The notes beneath the pieces are model-generated. The model saw nothing but the letters and a program-made list of their open reading frames with translations, was not told the DNA's origin and did not search any database. DNA of 64,000 bases from Stictocephala bisonia (taxonomy: Eukaryota > Arthropoda > Insecta > Hemiptera > Membracidae), in NCBI GenBank assembly GCA_035578905.1, contig JAQJVL010000111.1, positions 831,607 to 895,606 on the forward strand, written 5' to 3'. The position numbers and the translations under genes are program-made. This document shows, one piece after another, positions 44,706-56,385 of the stretch. The stretch's first letter is position 1. The number at the start of each line of letters is the position of its first letter.

Positions 44706-45060
44706 GTCTTGTTTGAAAACTGAAAGTAAATAAAGCTTACACATATAATAATTACTAAATTAGTTGATCGGGTATGCAAATTTACAGAGTGGAGAATAGC
44801 AAGAAAACAACTCAAAAGATGTATTTTAGAGTTACGTAACTATTGTTTATTTGATGGTAATGCACTATATTTGTCAATAATTAATGACTGGCTAATTAAT
44901 CATTTAATTTGGCTAAGTTTCATACCTTTTCTTAGGAATTGTGGTTTTTTAAATTCTTAAATTCAAAATTAGTGTCGTTCTTGAAACTTATATAAAACTG
45001 TAAGGAATAGATCGAAACCATACGACCAATATGAAAGTTAGTTTGTTTGTAAATTCTAGC
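44706..45060. other. Unassigned sequence
   Basis: AT-rich. No element recognised. Confidence 0.5.
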
Positions 45061-45810
45061 ACTGTCTATAGAAGCACGAAGACTGTCCGCTCAATTGGGC
45101 CCCGTGAAGCCGGTTTTCCTGTTCGGTGAGAATAGTTCATGTTCGTTTTTCACAGGTAGCGCTAGCAGTCTACCCTTCTTAATTGTATCCTTCTCTCTGT
45201 CTCTGCAGTACACGGTGAAGTGACTATTAGATACGCGCCTACAGCCTCGGACAGTCTGTTTCTATTGTCAATGGTTCTAGTTTAGTTATTAAATTAGTAG
45301 GAAATGTTAAATGTTATTAGGAAACGTGGGAACATTCATTTAACATGGCTCTAGTGAATAACCTGATCCTTCAACTCAACCACCACTTCACACGACACAT
45401 CTTAGACTCACTGTGTTTGCTCAGTTGTTACACTGTTTTTGTTACATATGGGAACTCGCAGTGACAGGATTCCATATCGATTGCACTGCTCTGACATATG
45501 TTTCTCACGCTTGCAGTGAATTATGGTATTTTAATCAACTGCCCTGTATGGCAATATCGCGACACTAAACGTGTGGCGATGAACAATAAACCGGTCCAGT
45601 TACAAAGAACTAATAATTGGCGATGGAGGGCTGAATCATGTATGAAGCGGTCCAAGGTGCAAAGTAGCACGTACACAAGCATTCCTGGGAGGTCCAGCGC
45701 GGATCAACTATTTAAAAAACTGAGTGTTGGGAATGTTGTTGGGGTCGTGAGTCGAACAACCGAGCGATAGCGATCTCTTGGGACGATCTGGTGCGCGCAT
45801 TGTTAACAGG
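45061..45810. other. GC-balanced unique region with possible splice signals
   Basis: TCCTTCTCTCTGTCTCTGCAG ending at about 45208 is a strong acceptor-type tract (only the last part is needed), followed by a short open stretch HGEVTIRYAPTASDSLFLLS and a stop. Near 45808, AACAG/GTAATA resembles a donor. The plus frame 45498-45770 (90 codons) has no known domain. The region could contain exons or a 5' regulatory segment; nothing is certain. Confidence 0.2.
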
Positions 45811-46268
45811 TAATACTGCGGCAGAACAAATATACAACAGAAACACGAATAAGTATATTTGTATGGTATGTGTTTAAAGCACAATGAGTATGCAAAATGG
45901 AACGACAATAATTCTGAAAATGAGTTGTTTGTTACAACACTACAACAGGCACTAAAATGTGAATGTTAGGTTGTGGAGGCCCTCGAGTTGAATAACGAAA
46001 ACAGGATATAGCAAAACGAAACATCATGCAACAGATATACTACGGTAACGTCACACAATTAATTACAACGTACGTGAGGCTAACTTAGTACGAACTTATT
46101 GTTTTTCATTAATCGGCATTCCGAGATATTAATTTTTTTTCGCCTTCTGAATAAGAATGTAAATTTATTAATTTAGTGCAATTTAGATATAAAATTAAAT
46201 TTAGATCCAGTGTTCAGTTTGGATTACTCAGTTCAACATTCCTTTTTACATGGTGGCGTCACCTAGAG
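45811..46268. other. Unassigned sequence
   Basis: AT-rich with no recognised element. Confidence 0.5.
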
Positions 46269-47064
46269 CAGTGTTCCCAACCTTTCCCCCACAAGACCAC
46301 TAAACACTTCCAGCAATTGGTCGGTAGCGTAGTAGGTTAGATCCCAGCTTCATTAGCTAAACGTTCTCAGTTCAATCCCAATTAGAATCTTAACAAATAT
46401 TTAAAGGGATCAGCTTATAACCACCGGCTGTTCATTGGTCATTGGGCTATTAATTAATGACACTTTCTAAGGAATAGTCGGCCTTAGTTTGTAACAATGA
46501 CTACATTCGTTCATCAACACTTATCACGCATATTCGAAACTCATATTCGCCCATATCTTGACGTTCGGCGTCTTAGGAATAAATAAATACAAAAATAAAT
46601 CATACAAGAAATAAGTAGTGTATTGTAAGAAACTGGACTACAAAAGGGTCAAAATATGGGAACTAAAGAAACGCTCAGTCTCTCAGTGACTGTCTTAGTC
46701 TTCCAGTTCACTAGCCAGTAGTATTTCAATATTTGGCCTTAAAGAGGTCATATTGATGCAGAAAACTGACCTCTCTTATTCTCATTAGAATAAGTATCGA
46801 GTGAAATTACCTTCGAAGATTTTGGCATTATTTTACTGTATTATAACACTACGGTCATAATATGGCAGAAAATATATTCTATTTTACTTTAACGTTACTT
46901 TCGCTAACATATTTTGCACTAAAATAAGTTTACAGTGAAAAATAAAATGTCTTCTTATTTCGCAATGAAGTGTTAATGACATCATTACCCTAGAACCCAC
47001 TGTTTACCAACCACCCCCCACCCCACCTGGAACCTTCCTTCGGACCACAGGTTGAGAATCACTG
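46269..47064. mobile_element. hAT-like non-autonomous element with nested SINE B
   Basis: Left end CAGTGTTCCCAACCT and mirrored right end CAGTGATTCTCAACCTGTGG match the CAGNG..TCTCAACC terminus well known in hAT (Charlie/MER-type) elements. The 796-bp interval has no transposase. A SINE B (46318-46590) lies inside it. A clear 8-bp target duplication was not found (flanks ACCTAGAG and ACTCTCTT), so the ends may be eroded. Confidence 0.55.
46318..46590 (+). mobile_element. SINE B, full-length copy
   Basis: tRNA-like head GGTCGGTAGCGTAGTAGGTT with a canonical A-box arrangement, B-box CAGTTCAATCCC at about 46371, then ATTGGGCTATTAATTAATGA, GGAATAGTCGGCCTTAGTTT, TGACTACATTCGTTCATCAA, CGTTCGGCGTCTTAGGAA and an (AAAT)n tail. 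The tail half is shared with SINE A, implying exchange or common ancestry of the 3' ends. Confidence 0.8.
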
Positions 47065-49011
47065 ACTCTCTTAGATGTTAAGGCTTCATTAAATACGTAT
47101 ACTCAGCAATAATAGCTAAAGTTAATTCCAGCTGACCCAAAAGAATACTGTGTGCAAGACCTATATATACAATATTGAATAGGTTTCTTATCTTTGCTCA
47201 ACCTTTTAACTTTCTTAATTGGCTGAATCTTGTTAAAAGAGATGGAGGCTTATAACAGTTTTAGACATACATACAGTTATATAGGTTTCATATGTACGGT
47301 TGTGAAAAGGATGCGGTTTACAGAATATATATCGAGAATTACTCGTTCCTGTATATCAAACCTCTTGTGTGTAAAATGAATATATGGCTGCCAGTTGCTT
47401 TGCACAAACGATATCTTCTGATAATAAAAAAAAAAATTACCAAAATGGTACCTTTATTTTCTCAACCATTTTATAATTACCTTAATATTTCGAGTTATTT
47501 TAGAAACTTAGAATATTTTTCAATGTGTGTTTGAAGTAACAATTCAATAAAATACGTGCATTTAAAAACAAAGTGTAAATGATTTTCTGAGTAGTCGACC
47601 AATTTCGGTGAGAGGTCGTTTGTAAACGACCCCATGGTTCAGAATAAAGGCTGGAACTCAATTATCGGAGACAAGTTATTAAAAACTAATCAAGACTTAA
47701 GTAGAAACCGAAAACAGTGCAATAAAATTGAAAGCAATCAGTGTTAAAGGATAGTTGGCGGAGGAGGGGGGCGGTGGGAGAGAATATTGAAGTTTGTCAG
47801 AGGGAGTGCGATCAGCTCAAAGACTGATCAAAACAAGCTGTAACCCAGAAAAACGATCAACCTCACCCCTCCCTGTTTGTGGACTCACATTTGTCAGATT
47901 ATATTTTAGGAATTCATGTTTAAACTCATAAGCCACCATTGAAGAATAGAGTTTCAAATTATCTTAAAGAGTGATATATTCTTACTATAACATTGTTTCA
48001 CTCAGAAAAAAGTCACTTAATTTCTTTGGTAGATTTTTAGGATAATATGACTCATAAATTTGCTACCAGAATAAAATAAGACGTTTCACAGAAAACTTTG
48101 CAGAACTGGCCAATAAAATGCAGATATCCTTCGGCATAATTGCCTGGGGGGAGCTCATAATTCTGTAATTCAGCCTCTTACCATTGTCCAGAAGGCCATG
48201 TAAATTTTAAAAGCTGGATTTAAGAAGAGTATACGTTATCCTACTTACGCTGTGTTCAGAGAATCTTCACTGTTTACAGTCCGACGGCTTTTTATTCATC
48301 AGCTTCTTTCTTATACATACAAACATGTTCACACGATTTTTCCAAAATAACTCATACGTATAGAACCCGCTATTTCAGTAATATTGGTATTAATACTATT
48401 CAGTTGACCAAATAATTTTCGAATACAAATTAATTTTATATTTTCCATATCTTATTCCGAAATATCAAATCTAAATATCAGAATTTGACAATTTTTGACT
48501 CACCATCTGTGCAAATATTTATCAAAGAATGACTACTTGCTATAGAAATGGACGAGGTAGAGACGCTTATCGTGGCAAATTACGGGGGGGGGGAGATGAC
48601 CTTGACACACCCCTCCCTCACCTCTCGTTGTTCATTTGATTCAACTAATTTTGCTCCTGTTTTTCGCATTCCGAAGTCTAGTCTCTTTCCCACTTACGTA
48701 TGAGATTTGAACTCATCTGATTTATTCATGTCAAGCAAATAAAAAGGTTTCAACAACTGAGCCTACGCACACGCTATCTGCCCACGTAGGCTCATTTCCT
48801 GTTATTTAGCTTAAATAATCTCTATTATATATACATACATATTCAAATTTAAACTTTATTTATTTTGTAATATTGTATAAACTAAGCTTTTTTTTGTAAA
48901 TTCGTTTCTTAAGCGTTTCATTATTTGTATTTTTAAAATGGAAATAAACGTTAATTCTTTCATTCATTTATATTGTATTCACCCTCATGGAATAGATTCA
49001 CCTTTATGATG
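47065..49011. other. Unassigned sequence
   Basis: AT-rich, with G-runs near 47765 and 48586. GAGGTCGTTTGTAAACGACC (47611-47630) is a short hairpin. Plus frame 47292-47534 (80 codons) has no recognisable motif. No repeat family or RNA gene was found. Confidence 0.45.
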
Positions 49012-50958
49012 GGACCACAGAACACCACAATAAGAGTATGTACCGTTAAGACGTTACCCACAGCTCCAAGACATTATAGCGTTAGGACGTAACCACAGAG
49101 CACTACGATACTATACTCTTAAGTAACGTTATGGTATAAATAACAGCTCCTAATTGTTATAGTATTAATAAATATTGTGGCGTAACCACATACCACCACG
49201 ATACTATAATATTAAGAAACGTTATGAAATAGGCAGCAGCCCCAAGAAGTTATAGTAATAATTAATATTGTGGCGTATCCACAAAGCACCACGATACTAT
49301 ACTAAGGAACGTTATGGTATAAACAACAGCTCCAATATGTTATAGTATTAGTTAACGTTGTGTCGTAACCACAGAGCACCACGATACTATACTAAGGAAC
49401 GTTATGGTATAAAGAACAGCTCCAATATGTTATAGTATTAATTAACGTTGTGGCGTAACCACAAAGCACCACGATACTATACTAAGGAACATTATGGTAT
49501 AAACAACAGCTCCAATATATTATAGTATTAATTAACGTTGTGGCGTAACCACAGACCACCACGATACTATACTAAGGAACGTTATGGTATAAACAACAGC
49601 TCCAATATGTTATAGTATTAATTAACGTTGTGGCGTAACCACAGACCACCACGATACTATACTAAGGAACGTTATGGTATAAACAACAGCTCCAATATGT
49701 TATAGTATTAATTAACGTTGTGGCGTAACCACAGACCACCACGATACTATACTAAGGAACGTTATGGTATAAACAACAGCTCCAATATGTTATAGTATTA
49801 ATTAACGTTGTGGCGTAACCACAGACCACCACGATACTATACTAAGGAACGTTATGGTATAAATAACAGCTCTTAATTGTTATAGTATTAATTAATATTG
49901 TGGCTAACCACATAGCACCACGATACTATACTAAGGAACGTTATGGTATAAACAACAGCTCCAATATGTTTTAGTTTTAATTAACGTTGTGGCGTAACCA
50001 CAGACCACCACGATACTATACTAAGGAACGTTATGGTATAAACAACAGCTCCAATATGTTATAGTATTAATTAACGTTGTGGCGTAACCACAAAGTACCA
50101 CGATACTATACTAAGGAACGTTATGGTACAAACAACAGCTCCAATATGTTATAGTATTAATTAACGTTGTGGCGTAACCACAAAGTACCACGATACTATA
50201 CTAAGGAACGTTATGGTACAAACAACAGCTCCAATATGTTATAGTATTAATTAACGTTGTGGCGTAACCACAGACCACCACGATACTATACTAAGGAACG
50301 TTATGGTACAAACAACAGCTCCAATATGTTATAGTTTTAATTAACGTTGTGGCGTAACCACAGACCACCACGATACTATACTAAGGAACGTTATGGTACA
50401 AACAACAGCTCCAATATGTTATAGTATTAATTAACGTTGTGGCGTAACCACAGACCACCACGATACTATACTAAGGAACGTTATGGTATAAACAACAGCT
50501 CCAATATGTTATAGTATTAATTAACGTTGTGGCGTAACCACAGACCACCACGATACTATACTAAGGAACGTTATGGTACAAACAACAGCTCCAATATGTT
50601 ATAGTATTAATTAACGTTGTGGCGTAACCACAGACCACCACGATACTATACTAAGGAACGTTATGGTACAAACAACAGCTCCAATATGTTATAGTATTAA
50701 TTAACGTTGTGGCGTAACCACAGACCACCACGATACTATACTAAGGAACGTTATGGTACAAACAACAGCTCCAATATGTTATAGTATTAATTAACGTTGT
50801 GGCGTAACCACAGACCACCACGATACTATACTAAGGAACGTTATGGTACAAACAACAGCTCCAATATGTTATAGTATTAATTAACGTTGTGGCGTAACCA
50901 CAGACCACCACGATACTATACTAAGGAACGTTATGGTACAAACAACAGCTCCAATATG
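49012..50958 (+). repeat. Satellite array, forward half (90-bp units, about 21 copies)
   Basis: Units of exactly 90 bases (ACGATACTATACTAAGGAAC + GTTATGGTATAAACAACAGC + TCCAATATGTTATAGTATTA + ATTAACGTTGTGGCGTAACC + ACAGACCACC) repeat from about 49290 with a handful of differences. The outermost units (49012-49290) are diverged, as is usual at satellite edges. Each unit is itself two diverged halves of about 45 bases, both starting AACGTT.TGG. Orientation reverses at about 50959. Confidence 0.95.
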
Positions 50959-53125
50959 TTAGTATCGTGGTGCTCTGTGGTTACGCCACAACGTTAATTA
51001 ATACTATAACAATTAAGAGCTGTTATTTATACCATAACGTTATTTAATAGTATAGTATCGTGGTGCTCTGTGGTTACGCCACAACGTTAATTAATACTAT
51101 AACAATTAAGAGCTGTTATTTATACCATAACGTTATTTAATAGTATAGTATCGTGGTCCTCTGTGGTTACTTATCAACGTTAATTTATGCTATAACATCT
51201 TGGTTCTGTTTGATATACCATAACGTTATTTAATAGTATAGTATCGTGGTGCTCTGTGGTTACGCCACAACGTTAATTAATACTATAACAATTAAGAGCT
51301 GTTATTTATACCATAACGTTATTTAATAGTATAGTATCGTGGTGCTATGTGGTTAGCCACAATATTAATTAATACTATAACAATTAAGAGCTGTTATTTA
51401 TACCATAACGTTCCTTAGTATAGTATCGTGGTACTTTGTGGTTACGCCACAACGTTAATTAATACTATAACAATTAAGAGCTGTTATTTATACCATAACG
51501 TTATTTAATAGTATAGTATCGTGGTGCTCTGTGGTTACTTATCAACGTTAATTTATGCTATAACATCTTGGTTCTGTTTGATATACCATAACGTTATTTA
51601 ATAGTATAGTATCGTGGTGCTCTGTGGTTACGCCACAACGTTAATTAATACTATAACAATTAAGAGCTGTTATTTATACCATAACGTTATTTAATAGTAT
51701 AGTATCGTGGTGCTCTGTGGTTACTTATCAACGTTAATTTATGCTATAACATCTTGGTTCTGTTTGATATACCATAACGTTATTTAATAGTATAGTATCG
51801 TGGTGCTCTGTGGTTACGCCACAACGTTAATTAATACTATAACAATTAAGAGCTGTTATTTATACCATAACGTTATTTAATAGTATAGTATCGTGGTGCT
51901 CTGTGGTTACGCCACAACGTTAATTAATACTATAACAATTAAGAGCTGTTATTTATACCATAACGTTATTTAATAGTATAGTATCGTGGTGCTCTGTGGT
52001 TACTTATCAACGTTAATTTATGCTATAACATCTTGGTTCTGTTTGATATACCATAACGTTATTTAATAATATTTTATCGTAGAGCTCTGAGGTTACGCTA
52101 GAATGGTAATTTGTATTATAATATCTTAGAGCGGTTGTTTAAACCATAACATTACTTAATAATATTCTATGGTTGTGCTTAGTGGTTACTTAACAACGAT
52201 AAAGAATGCTATAACATCTTGGAGCTGTTTGTTATACCATAACGTAATATAATAATATTCTATCGTACAGCTCTGTGGCTATGCCACAAAATTAACCAAT
52301 ACTATAACAATTGTTTGTATCATTGATTGGTTGGTTGTATCATAATGTTAGTTAGTAATATTTTATCGTAGAGCTCTGTGGTTGCGCTACAACGGTAATT
52401 TACATTATAATATCTTGGAGCTGTTGGTTACTATACCATAACGTTACTCAATAGTATAGTATATTGGAGCTCTGAGGTTACGCTACAACGGTTATTTACA
52501 TTATAATATCTTGGAGCTGTTGGTTACTATACGATAACGTTACTCAATAGTATAGTATCTTGGAGCTCTGAGTTACGCTACAACGGTAATTTACATTATA
52601 ATATCTTGGAGCTGTTGGTTATTATACCATAACGTTACTCAATAGGCCTAGTATCTTGGAGCTCTGAGGTTACGCTACAACGGTTATTTACATTATAATA
52701 TCTTGGAGCTGTTGGTTACTATACGATAACGTTACTCAATAGTATAGTATCTTGGAGCTCTGAGTTACGCTACAACGGTTATTTACATTATAATATCTTG
52801 GAGCTGTTGGTTATTATACCATAACGTTACTCAATAGGCCTAGTATCTTGGAGCTCTGAGGTTACGCTACAACGGTTATTTACATTATAATATCTTGGAG
52901 CTGTTGGTTACTATACGATAACGTTACTCAATAGTATAGTATCTTGGAGCTCTGAGGTTACGCTACAACGGTTATTTACATTATAATATCTTGGAGCTGT
53001 TGGTTACTATACGATAACGTTACTCAATAGTATAGTATCTTGGAGCTCTGAGGTTACGCTACAACGGTTATTTACATTATAATATCTTGGAGCTGTTGGT
53101 TATACCCTAACGTTACTTAATATAA
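50959..53125 (-). repeat. Satellite array, inverted half (92-97-bp units, about 23 copies)
   Basis: The same satellite is in reverse-complement orientation. From 50959 to about 52060 two variants alternate irregularly: one with TTACGCCACAACGTTAATTA, one with TTACTTATCAACGTTAATTT and CATCTTGGTTCTGTTTGATA. From about 52450 to 53110, units of 96-97 bases (CTTGGAGCTCTGAGGTTACG type) alternate between forms ending CAATAGTATAGTAT and CAATAGGCCTAGTAT, which is a dimeric higher-order repeat. The far edge is diverged. Confidence 0.95.
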
Positions 53126-53360
53126 TTGTAATAAATAAATGACGTTATGGAGTAAAATGTATTGCCCGTTTGGTCAAAGACATTGTTAAATTTGCAGTTT
53201 GAACACAGATTTATATTTTTATATGAGAAGTTCACGGTATGCTTGGGCATATTTTGAATCGGAATTCTTACATAATAACAAGTTTCCATAATAAGATTAA
53301 TATGTATAAATTAACAAATTATTTGTATAAATTAGTTCACATTAGGGCTACTATTTTAAT
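53126..53360. other. Unassigned AT-rich sequence beside the satellite
   Basis: Leads into the hammerhead-like motif. The plus frame at 53239-53421 has no known domain. Confidence 0.4.
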
Positions 53361-53395
53361 AAAATCAAAAGATGGCCTAAGAGCCGAAACTAGTC
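53361..53395 (+). ncRNA. Possible degenerate hammerhead-ribozyme motif of a Penelope-like element
   Basis: CAAAAGATGGCCTAAGAGCC followed by GAAAC resembles the hammerhead core (CUGANGA, stem II, GAAA): the GA and GAAA parts and a GGC/GCC stem II with loop CTAAGA are present, but the CUGA box carries two changes. Penelope-like retroelements are known to carry such motifs. The A/T-rich downstream sequence with AATAAAGGGTAC (about 53417-53428) is compatible with a retroelement end. The copy would be inactive. Confidence 0.3.
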
Positions 53396-56385
53396 ATATA
53401 TTTTTTATAAAAAATGAATAAAGGGTACTTTATTATATTTATCTTTGATTTTATTTTAACAAATTATTGGTTAATATGTATAGTATGAATAAATATTATT
53501 ATTTCACAATGTGACATTTCGGGCGTTTTATATTATTTATCGTCAACAACAACGTTAGTTATGATCCTAGATGTATTTATTTCAAACCAACTTACACAGT
53601 AAACTATTTTTACACTACCAACCAATCTCATACAAATTAACTTTATACAAAAAAGTTGACAGTTTTAAACAAATTTAAAAAGAATCGTTATAATGTACAG
53701 TGTTTAACACGACATAAGACACAGATAACGTAGGATATATTCTTATTTTTATTACACGAGGACTAATTTTCTAATATATTTTAACGTTTACTGAAATAGT
53801 TTTAAGCCCCATATGGATGTATACACAAATGGATATATTGTAGCACTACACTGACGAGAATTTATTAGCGGGAGGGGTTGTGCCGAAATTACGTAGCAGG
53901 GTTACCTTGCCATAAATCTGGCGCTCCTCAATAAAACCTGCATTTAGAGCCAAAACTTGGTCAAAATATCAAAACTGCTTCTTTTCCCACTGCACACCTT
54001 GCGTATGCCGTAAACCTCCCCCTCCACTTACTGTGCTTCGTCATTTAGGGGCGCCACGCTTTCCGTCTTTCTGTGCGTAATAAATAAACTTACTGAAATA
54101 TCTTTTATATTTTTTTTCCTAATGACGAATCGCACTCACCTTTACACCCGCACCCCCCACCCTCCCAGTGACACCAGCCAATTGAACTGTCAAGTGTTCA
54201 ACATCACCCTGAAGCCCAAACATGCAACACTCGAGCGATTGTGCTGAACTAGCTGAGAGTCACTTTAGTCAAAGAATACACAACTATAAGAAGCAAAAAG
54301 ATATAGAGAAATAGTCAGACTTCCTGTAGCAGGCGAAAAGAGCTTAGCGCGGCTGCCAATACGCAGCGGTGGTTTGTTTTATCTCTCATTCTTATGGCAA
54401 TTTGCAATTTTCCCTCTCACTCTAGGCTGCCGCGCAACAAGCTCAACCTTGCGGCGGCCGCGCCAAGATAGAAAAATTAGAAAAAAAGTAGTATGACTTT
54501 TTAACATTTTGGCTTTTCGTTTCTTAAAGATGTGTATTCATTGCTTTAGTCCAAGCGCACAGAATAACATAGAAAGACAATCCCCTTCAACAGTATGTAA
54601 GTGCAGTGAGGCCAAGTCCGTCATTTTAGATTAACATAGAAAGGATCCGTCACGTCCGCTGATCCGTTCGACACTGTGTCGCGGATTCAAATACACCGTC
54701 CTTTGACTTATTTACAACACGAATAAATTTTTTTAAATTTAACATACTTAATCTAGATAAGTTTTGGATCATAATTTGTAAACAAAAAAAACGAAAATAA
54801 TTTTTGATCATATTGATAATTAGTTTTAAAGTAAACCTATTTTTGTGTTTCTTAAATCGTGACTTGACATTTTCGACATGCGTAGATTTTTTTACTTTTT
54901 TTGTCAGAGATATTTCTTCAGCAAGAAAGTTGTAGATAATGAGTTGACTCATCATTTTTATTAGTAACATTATTTTCTAGCATGGATAGTTTTCTAATCA
55001 TTTTCAATTTAAGACGGCTGCCTGAGCAGATTCCTCGCGCTGTGAGAATCACAGATCCGGAATCTGTGCCGCCGCTTGAAACCAATGTACTTATCGTCAG
55101 ACACAGCTGCAGAAGAATATCAATAGGCTACATTATCCACATAAAACATACATATTATTATGGTATTATGTTTTATAGTACTCATTTCGAAAATTACTTC
55201 ATTGTTGTGACATAAAGTAAACAGTTGCAGTATACTTAAAGCCTTAGTTTTATATTCGTGTGTTTGTATCACAACTTATTTTAAAGTACAGTAGAAGTTA
55301 ATAATTAATTATAAAAGCTATATAACTCAGATTTAATAAAAAAAAATGTAAGAACTCAGTAGTAATTTTATAATGGCAAAAAATTTATTCGTTATTATAT
55401 AAATCTGTTAAGATAATAGATTTTTTTTTTTCATTAAATAATATAAATTGCCATAAGTTCATTTTGCAATGTAACTTGCATATTAGGATATTCATGAATT
55501 TGATGTAAATTTACTGTTTATAATTATTTTCATATTAAATATATGTATAAAAAAGAAACACTTGCTCTCTGGTTATTCCTACGCTACATAAGAAACTCTT
55601 CCTTCTCAACAATATCACATAAAATCCCTTCCTTCTGCACAGAAATATTTACTTTAAACTATATAAAAATCAATATTTACACTTAATTTAATATTTTAGT
55701 AATCATGAAATTGACGTTTTAAGTCATATAGTTACGTTGTAAAAACGTCCAAATATTTGGGAAGATATATTAGTGTGTAATGGAGATTAAATATATATCC
55801 AAGATTAGTTGAATTTCAATTCTGTCACACAATATTTGTAAACAACGTCATAAGAACAAATAAATAACCATAGGAAGTAGACGAAGAAAAATGCTGTAAT
55901 AAACCAAAACCGAAAATTATAACAATCTATTGCATTAGGCATTTGTTATTCGATTTTCAAAAATAAGGTATCGTTAGAGGTAGAATTGAAAGCACCTGAC
56001 TCTTTGTGTCCTAAGTACCTCTTTGCCATGAAATTCGTGTTACTGTAACTTGACTTTAAATATATTATAAATGGTCGCCATTTTGAAACAGATCTAGCAA
56101 TTTCAACAAAATGTAAAGGAGTAGGTAATCTTTTGAGTACTTTTTGCAATTAATGTTTCATTAAAAACACACACAGATAGACAGAAAACGGAATGAGATA
56201 CCACTGGTGCTTTACATTTTTTGTTTCATTCCACCCAAAGAACAAAATCCTAAAGTTTGTGTAGAGAGTTTTGTTACGCCTTGTATGTATTACAATCAGG
56301 CACAATAAAACAATATATCAAAAATATATAGGTTACAGTTCTAAATAGAAAATTACTTCAAATAAAGCAATTTATTCACTATTCA
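53396..56385. other. Unassigned sequence
   Basis: Two GC-richer patches stand out: 54300-54480 (AGCGCGGCTGCC and GGCGGCCGCGCC as loose inverted words) and 55010-55130 (plus frame 54982-55215, with TDPESVPPLETNVLIVRHSC). The minus frame 54650-54970 is basic low-complexity sequence. None is recognised. ATGTTATTCTGTGC (mirror at about 54560-54573) recurs near 59184, hinting at a shared old repeat. Confidence 0.35.

Noticed and set aside
49012..53125. Satellite array as a CRISPR-like or coding repeat
   Set aside because: Units are contiguous without unique spacers, no frame is kept, and the genome is clearly eukaryotic.
54650..55215. Pair of open frames on opposite strands near 54970 as divergent genes
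   Set aside because: The minus one is low-complexity basic sequence, the plus one has only a short GC-rich part, and there is no promoter or splice evidence.
55946..56149. Minus frame of 67 codons with FVEIARSVSKWRPF as a coding remnant
   Set aside because: The underlying AAAATGGCGACCATTT-type sequence is typical of non-coding repeats, and no family was recognised.
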